In this document: one piece after another, positions 58,912 to 64,000 of the stretch | Layout of the letters: each line of letters begins with the position of its first letter | Numbering within the stretch: the stretch's first letter is position 1 | Assembly: GCA_905221605.1 (NCBI GenBank) | Contig: CAJNDS010002249.1 | Location: forward strand, 327,423-391,422 | Length of the DNA: 64,000 bases | Source of the DNA: Symbiodinium natans | Lineage: Eukaryota; Sar; Dinophyceae; Suessiales; Symbiodiniaceae | Direction: 5' to 3' | Translations under genes and position numbers: made by a program | The notes under the pieces: model-generated | Told to the model about the DNA's origin: nothing | Seen by the model: only the letters and a program-made list of their open reading frames with translations | Databases searched by the model: none

Positions 58912-59018
58912 CACTGGTGGCAACACTGGTGGCAACTGGTGACTTTTACACTGGTGGCAACACTGGTGGCAACACTGGTGGCAACACTGGTGGCAACGCT
59001 GGTGACTTTTACACTGGC
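58912..59018 (+). repeat. 12-bp minisatellite ACTGGTGGCAAC
   Basis: Seven or so units, interrupted by two copies of GGTGACTTTTACACTGG. In one plus frame it reads as Gly-Gly-Asn-Thr repeats but no start is evident. Confidence 0.85.
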
Positions 59019-59575
59019 GATGCTTGGGGTAAGCATCTGTGGTGAAGGTGGGTATGACAAAAACCATAAAACAAAAAAAACACATAAACCATTCCCCTGA
59101 AGGTCAAAGAACACAAGGTTCTCCTTCGCCGTCCTTGATGCTTGAGGACAGATGACCAAAACCAACCGTTTTAACTTTTTGGTTTATTGGACGAATAACG
59201 GGGTTTAATACATGTTTCTGTTCCTGCAACCATGCGAAGGAGCACTGACAGCGACGCACGCACAGAGACCGTGTCCGACAGTGCTCAAAAAAAGCGATTG
59301 GAATTCTGGGGGAGAAGAGAAGATAATTTTGAAATATATTTCAAATATATTATATATAAGTATATAATATTTCCAAATAAAGATTTAAAGAAATATTATA
59401 TATTTATATATAATATTTCCAAATAAAGATTTAAAGAAATATTGTATATTTATATATAATATTTATATACAATATTTCAAAGATATATTTTTAAGATATA
59501 TTTTCAAGATAAATTGAGAATGAATGCGCCGACCTCAGTGGGACTCTTTCAGGGTTTTCAGGGTTAGGGCATTAT
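59019..59575. other. AT-rich right-end spacer
   Basis: No supported gene. 59,330-59,475 contains two copies of a 48-bp unit (ATATTTCCAAATAAAG then ATTTAAAGAAATAT) sharing AAAGAAATAT with the upstream hairpin elements. At 59,550-59,570 there is a TTTTCAGGG/TTAGGG run next to the terminal repeat. Confidence 0.5.
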
Positions 59576-59809
59576 AATTTAAAAAATCGTGAATTTCGGG
59601 TTTGTGAGTTAGGGGGTGGTTTCGAAAGTTGGTTTTGGATTCAAATGTTGGGAATTTTCGGTTTATTGTTGGTTAAATTGGGTGAGGTGGGGATGTGGTA
59701 ATTGGGGTTTTTCGGTGGTAAAGTTGTGAAGTGTAGGGTGGGGTACAGGGGTTTTTCGGTTGAGGCGTTGGGGCGAAGCATTGGAAAACAAGGATGCCCT
59801 ACCCTAACT
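59576..59809 (-). repeat. Right terminal inverted repeat, 234 bp
   Basis: Inverse of 38,696-38,929; ends CCCTAACT. Confidence 0.95.
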
Positions 59810-59814
59810 TTCTT
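59810..59814. other. Target site duplication, right (TTCTT)
   Basis: Matches 38,691-38,695. Confidence 0.85.
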
Positions 59815-59892
59815 GCCCTTGGTCTGGGCGCCCCAACCCTTGTTCTTGCCCCAGCCCTTGTTGCCGTACCCGTCGGACCAAGCATAGGCCAT
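59810..59892 (-). pseudogene. Host Lys-rich gene, severed 5' end
   Basis: ATG at 59,892 opens MAYAWSDGYGNKGWGKNK, a Gly/Lys/Trp repeat, and continues to the provirus edge. The frame is restored onto 38,690 and beyond when the provirus plus one target duplication are removed. On this allele the gene is split by 21 kb, so a normal product is unlikely. Confidence 0.8.
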
Positions 59893-60039
59893 AGCGAGGA
59901 AGCACAGGGATCGAGGAAAGCGCTTGGCAGTTGAAGTCGAAACTCTGAAAGCCTATACACGACAAACTTCCGGGCTACATACATGCCTAGACATGGCATC
60001 AGGACGTTGCAGAAGCAAAGCAGCTCGAAGACGCGCAGT

Positions 60040-60135
60040 TATAATAAAGGCACGGTCTTTTGCTCATGGGGGGCAGCGCCTGGCCGCTCAGGCACCGCGG
60101 TCAAGAACTCCGGCACCGAGGCAGGCGCGGGGCAT
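60040..60135 (-). pseudogene. Possible remnant of the MPRAC gene family start
   Basis: ATG at 60,135 opens MPRAC-x-GA, matching the first codons of the gene at 35,792-36,940, but a stop follows after about 15 codons and the similarity ends. Confidence 0.3.
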
Positions 60136-60534
60136 GGCCAGAAGGCGCTGGGGCGGGTTTCAGCAGCGAAGCCTGGCCGATACGAGAAGAGCAGGATGGG
60201 AAACGGCTGCCACAAGCATGCGCAGGAACAGGCAGGGGTGAGATGCTTACCCAGCACGACGCTACAGCAAGGGCACATGCGACAGACTGACAGAGCCCAA
60301 GTCCGGACTACTTTCGCACGGCGCGGTCGCAGGAATTTGAGCCGATTTGGCCAGTCAGACAGCTTGGAGCTTCCGGTGCCCACAACAGGAATCCTATGAC
60401 ATGCGTCCGAGGTCGGGCTGTTCCCTTCCACGACTACAAGCGGACGCACCCTGGGTCAAACTTCGAGCAGCCACAGTCTGGCTGCAGGTCTGCCCATTCT
60501 GAAAAGTGTCGGCAACGGGAGCTGACGGAGTCAC
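60136..60534. other. GC-rich intergenic stretch
   Basis: Open frames on both strands; none recognised. It separates the provirus-interrupted gene from the ASCH gene. Confidence 0.4.
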
Positions 60535-61083
60535 TCACTTCAGGGAGCTCTTCCGAACGGCCTTCACCGAGTTGCGCTCCAGGCTGCCATCCGCCTTCTC
60601 CGTGTCGTTGGTGAGGTTGTCGAGCTTCATCCACTTCTGGCACCCTTGTTTATGCTTGTAAGTAATAGCTTCCGAGTAGCGCACAGCATCGGAAACAATC
60701 CATGCGTAGAAACGCTTCCAGCGGAGGCCGGCGAAGTTCTCTACGCGATGTAGGGGTCGGTTGGCGGGTAACAGTGGGAAGTACGGCTCTGCCCCGGGGA
60801 TGGCCAGCAACGTGCCCCCTGCATCCCGCTGCGCGACGAGCATTGCATCCGTGATGTTGACTTCGCCAATGATTTTTCCTCGCACAGCAATGCCGACGCG
60901 GCCGCGGATGGTGCAGTTCTCGGTTCGCAGCTCCCACGTCTTCGCGACAAGGAGACTGGCCCAAGGCTCCTTGACGAGGAGGGCGCGTTCTGGAAGGCTG
61001 GAGGTCGCCATGCAGAGTGGCGCTGCGAAGGCCGCAACTACTCGAATCCGGAGCAGCTGCATGATGCAGATCAAAGACATCAT
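60535..61083 (-). CDS. ASCH-domain protein
   Basis: 182 residues if started at 61,083; Met25 (MATSSLPERALLVKEP) is an equally good start, the first 24 residues being hydrophobic and possibly a leader or 5' UTR. Residues about 30-155 match the ASCH/PUA-like pattern: LLVKEPWASLLVAKTWELRT (the Lys-Pro-Trp ... Lys-x-Trp-Glu-Leu-Arg core), IRGRVGIAV, GKIIGEVNITDA and a late FYAWIVSDAVRYSEAI. ASCH domains bind RNA or modified nucleotides. The C-terminus is polar. GC-rich codon use is like the host. No obvious link to the provirus. Confidence 0.75.
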   Translation of the reverse strand: MMSLICIMQLLRIRVVAAFAAPLCMATSSLPERALLVKEPWASLLVAKTWELRTENCTIRGRVGIAVRGKIIGEVNITDAMLVAQRDAGGTLLAIPGAEPYFPLLPANRPLHRVENFAGLRWKRFYAWIVSDAVRYSEAITYKHKQGCQKWMKLDNLTNDTEKADGSLERNSVKAVRKSSLK

Positions 61084-61731
61084 TGCTCGTGGCTAAACAT
61101 GTGGCAATTGCAGCACAAATGTATACAGGCTCCGAGTGCCAACTTTGCACCGCCGCTTTCGAACATCTTGCGCCGGTCCTGGGCGGCCTCGCTGCCAGCG
61201 CGTCCTGCATACAGACGGGACAGCGCGGTGCTCATGCAAGCAGATCAGGCACGAGGGAGGAACCGCTTCTCCTATCAGCTGCGACCGCCAACACACGAGT
61301 CTACCCCCTTAAATCGTCCTGCAGCGGGCCGACAGCCAGCGCGGGAGCTCATCGCGGCTCGTGTCCCCGTCCAAGGCATACGGTACCTGGCCGCACGATA
61401 CAATGCGCAGCAGCCATGGACCATGCACAGCACAGCCGAGCTCACCTTCACTGGCAAAAGAGTATATAAAGAGCGATTAAGCACGAGATTTAGAGAAGTG
61501 CACGGCGGTGCCTGTGGCCGGATCCGCAATCACCAATGTCGCCGTCGACTGAAAAGCGTCGAGACCTCGGAGAGTACGCAAACGCTACATGTGTTTGTGT
61601 GCATGTATATGAAACACAAGAATCTTGCTGGAACTAGCAGGTGCCACTGCAACCACGGCTATGGAAGCCACCAACAGTATGGATAGGTGCAGCCCAGAGG
61701 CGGAAAAAGAAATGAATTTTCGTGTTTCGTC
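61084..61731. other. GC-rich stretch, unassigned
   Basis: A 195-codon plus-strand frame (61,099-61,686) overlaps minus-strand frames of similar quality; I see no domain, so it is not called. Confidence 0.35.
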
Positions 61732-61825
61732 CAAAACCTCCTGCGGCAGGAATCAAAGGCCTAAGTTAAAAACAGGAAACGTTATCCAAAACAACATCTA
61801 GCATACTTACCCGCAGGAGGTTTTG
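61732..61825. repeat. Inverted-repeat element
   Basis: 15-bp perfect arms CAAAACCTCCTGCGG and its inverse around 64 nt. Possibly a small MITE. Confidence 0.6.
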
Positions 61826-62157
61826 TAGGGAGACTGCGTCCCAACCTTAAAGGCAACGCAAAATCGACACAAAAACGCCCAAAGTAGATAAAGAAAAAAC
61901 GGGCCGTGAGGCACAAAACGGCACAAGGCCAGGCGCGGGCAGGAAATCCGAGATCGCAGTTTGCTGGTTTGTATAGGCGTGGCTACTGAATCGAAAAGCG
62001 TGACACCGCAACCAACACAGCAAACGCCAAAAAAAAACACGATTCTGGACCAAGTGGCGGCTCCTGGCCGCCGCGTCGGTTTTGGAAAAACGCACAAAAT
62101 CCCTCTGAAAACGCGGAAAACGAAACGGACCACACCCCCAAAATTGCGAATTTCAGC

Positions 62158-62392
62158 GTCCCGGGGGGGCCCCGGGACAATTTCCTGGGGGCGTCCCGGG
62201 GCGTCGCGGGGGGGCCCCGGGACAGCCGTCCCGGGGGCGTCCCGGGGGGGCCCCGGGACATTTGTCCCGGGGGGGCCCCGGGACGCCCCGGGACGCCCCA
62301 GGACAACCTGTCCCGGGGGGGCCCCGGGACAACCCGTCCCGGGGGGACCCCGGGACAACCCGTCCCGGGGGGGGCCCCGGGACAACCCACTC
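62158..62392. repeat. GC-palindrome minisatellite
   Basis: About ten units built on CCCGGGGGGGCCCCGGGACA with short variable spacers (TTTCCTGG, GCCGT, ACCCG). Each unit is nearly self-complementary. Confidence 0.9.
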
Positions 62393-62536
62393 AGGAAGAT
62401 CTGTTTGCTTGTGGAGGGCTTGGGGGGAAGATTGAAGTTTAAGGCTGTAGATCTTGGAAGCTGAGCCGTTGGTTGCTGCCGGAGTGCCTAGACCCTCGGA
62501 GATGCTTTTTTAACTGTCTGGGTGGTGGAGGGAGGC

Positions 62537-62875
62537 GTTTAGCGCTTAATTTCGCGGATGCTTGCTTGGCGCTGGCGGGCCAACTGTTGTGCCTGGCGGG
62601 CCAACTTTTGTGCATTGAGCTCAACAGGAAATTTGTCTAGAAAACCTCGGCAAATTCCATGGCGGCAACGTCATGTTGCATTTCGGGGCTCTGCGTGTCA
62701 TCCTAAACCCAAAGAGAGCATGTCGCAGATGCCTTCTTGGCGCTCAATTTCGTGGATGTCTGGCGCTGGCGGGCCAACTTTTGCGTTTCGAGCTGACACG
62801 GAAATTTGGGCCGAAATCCTCGGCAAATTCGTGTGCCAGCAACGTCATTTCGCAGTTGGGGGCTCTGGGCCTAGA
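62537..62875 (+). repeat. Tandem duplication of about 190 bp
   Basis: Both copies share GGCGCTGGCGGGCCAACTTT, GGAAATTTG and CTCGGCAAATTC; copy 1 at about 62,570-62,706, copy 2 at about 62,760-62,870. Confidence 0.75.
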
Positions 62876-62924
62876 CACAGCGGTCCAGAGGGGCCAAATT
62901 GGGGGTTGGGGGTCGGGGGAGGCC

Positions 62925-63340
62925 GGGCCAGGGGGGGTCAGGGGGCCAGGGGGGGCCAGGCGGGCCAGGGGGGGGCCAGGGGGGGCCAGGGGGGGCCAGG
63001 GGGGGGGCCCAGCGGGGGGGGTCCAGGGGCCAGAAAGAGCCGTTTTGTGGGTTTTTGCAGTCGGCAGCCTGGCCTGCCTTGCGGCCCCCCCGGTCCCTGA
63101 ACACACTCCGGCAGGGGCCCGGCGCCAGGGGGCTCCAGGGGGGGCCAGGGCGGGGGCCGGGGGTCAGGCACAAAAAAGCAGGTTTTTAGGTTTGGGAGTG
63201 GGTTTTTGAGCAATCGCCCAGGCTGACCTGCCTTGCGGCCCCTCTGGTCCCTGAACACGCTCCGCCAGGGGCCCGGCACCAGGGGGCTCCGGAGGGGGGC
63301 CCAGGGGCGACCTGCAGAAGAATTTGAAGCCACTTTTGGA
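62925..63340 (+). repeat. CCAGG/G-rich minisatellites
   Basis: GGGGGGCCAGG units at about 62,930-63,030. A longer repeat pair follows: GGTCCCTGAACAC plus GGGGCCCGGC-CAGGGGGCTCC occurs at about 63,091 and 63,249. Confidence 0.85.
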
Positions 63341-63581
63341 ATTGCCGGAACAGGTCGCCAGGTTTAGGGTTTCTTAATAATACTTGAGAATCGGAGAAGG
63401 GGGGCGGGGTGCCCCAGGCGGGGTACTGCACCGGCACTGGAGGTGCAGCTCACGCTCAACACAACTCTTTAGGCTTGCACAGGAAGTCCAAGCGATGGTG
63501 TTAATCGCTGTCGGGTGTAGTGCTGGGTCCAGGCACCCTAGAAGAGGGTGGGTACGGCCTAAGCAGGCCTGGGTGGGAATT

Positions 63582-63805
63582 TAGGGTTTAGGGTTTAGGG
63601 TTTAGGGTTTAGGGTTTAGGGTTTAGGGTTAAGGGTTTAGGTTTAGGGTTTAGGGTTCAGGGTTCAGGGTTCAGGGTTCAGGGTTTAGGGTTTAGGGTTT
63701 AGGGTTTAGGGTTTAGGGTTTAGGGTTTAGGGTTTAGGGTTTAGGGTTTAGGGTTTAGGGTTTAGGGTTTAGGGTTTAGGGTTTAGGGTTTAGGGTTTAG
63801 GGTTT
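63582..63805 (+). repeat. Telomere-repeat array (TTTAGGG)n
   Basis: About 32 units with a GGGTTCA block (63,657-63,682). Followed by unique sequence, then one more TTTAGGG motif at the window edge. Confidence 0.97.
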
Positions 63806-64000
63806 GTGCAGGAAATAAGCTTCGATGTTCAGCCGCTTGGGTGCACAAGTGCGAGGGGAGTTTACGATTCGGCTTCGGAGTTTGCTGGAGGCCTTTGGAG
63901 ACTGGGGCCTTGTATCGGCCACGTCAGTTTTTCTTTTCCCACCCGCGCCCGTAAAGGGCGGCTCCCACCCTTAGCCAGCTCCGCCTTTTAGGGTTTAGTT
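63806..64000. other. Unassigned sequence at the window edge
   Basis: Includes CTTTTCCCACCC and CCTTTTAGGGTTT, resembling the sequence near 26,675-26,740 downstream of the other long array (TTTTTCCCACCCCC and CTCCTTTTAGGGTTT). No gene seen. Confidence 0.4.

Larger units (their letters stand above)
38696..59809. mobile_element. Integrated Polinton-like virus / virophage-type provirus
   Basis: A 21,114-bp AT-rich block in GC-rich host DNA, bounded by 234-bp terminal inverted repeats that begin AG and end CT, and by a TTCTT duplication. It encodes the hallmark set: rve integrase, double-jelly-roll major capsid protein, minor capsid protein and FtsK/HerA-type packaging ATPase, with a lipase, an S74-chaperone fibre and a large helicase protein. 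No capsid maturation protease of the adenain type was recognised. Leftward genes fill 39,015-48,231; the structural block lies at 48,269-57,377. The look-alike terminal repeats suggest recent integration. The ATPase frameshift suggests this copy may not make particles unaided. Confidence 0.92.

Noticed and set aside
58860-59165. 101-codon minus-strand frame
   Set aside because: Mostly the translated 12-bp minisatellite (Ser-Val-Ala-Thr repeats).

Overview
The window looks like nuclear DNA of a microbial eukaryote, most likely an alga or other protist. Plant-type telomere repeats (TTTAGGG/CCCTAAA) are scattered through it in both orientations. Exon-like islands have GT-AG borders, and coding GC content is high outside one AT-rich block. 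A dinoflagellate, cryptophyte or chlorarachniophyte would fit; I cannot name the species from the sequence alone.

Region 1 (about 1-26,540) is a subtelomere-like mosaic with no complete gene that I recognise. It holds interstitial telomere-repeat tracts, TA and G microsatellites, four families of short non-autonomous elements (called A-D here), and small islands of coding-like sequence bounded by plausible splice sites. Several of these islands run straight into TTTAGGG repeats, so the repeats appear to form the introns. The block ends in a 0.7 kb degenerate telomere-repeat array (25,856-26,538).

Region 2 (about 26,540-38,690) is GC-rich. It carries a Helitron-type transposase on the minus strand (HUH/Y2 replication initiator plus PIF1-like helicase, apparently joined by a 48-nt intron). 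Its N-terminus has four tandem 92-residue Cys/His modules. Next come two related Lys/Ser-rich host genes that share a C-terminal domain ending in Gly-Gly.

Region 3 (38,696-59,809) is a 21.1 kb AT-rich provirus of the Polinton-like virus/virophage type. It has 234-bp terminal inverted repeats that look identical by eye, a 5-bp target duplication (TTCTT), and sits in the coding sequence of one of the Lys-rich host genes. Genes seen: a giant polymerase-like/SF1 helicase protein, an rve integrase, three related small Cys-motif proteins, a packaging ATPase with a frameshift at its Walker A motif, an S74-chaperone fibre protein, the double-jelly-roll major capsid protein, a lipase, the minor capsid protein, and several small virion-like or accessory proteins. 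Left-half genes run mostly leftward and right-half genes rightward. The right end carries an internal fragment of the terminal repeat and a gene that seems to have a telomere-repeat intron.

Region 4 (59,810-64,000) returns to GC-rich host DNA. It holds the severed 5' end of the interrupted host gene, an ASCH-domain protein gene, GC-rich palindromic and CCAGG minisatellites, and a final telomere-repeat array (63,582-63,805).
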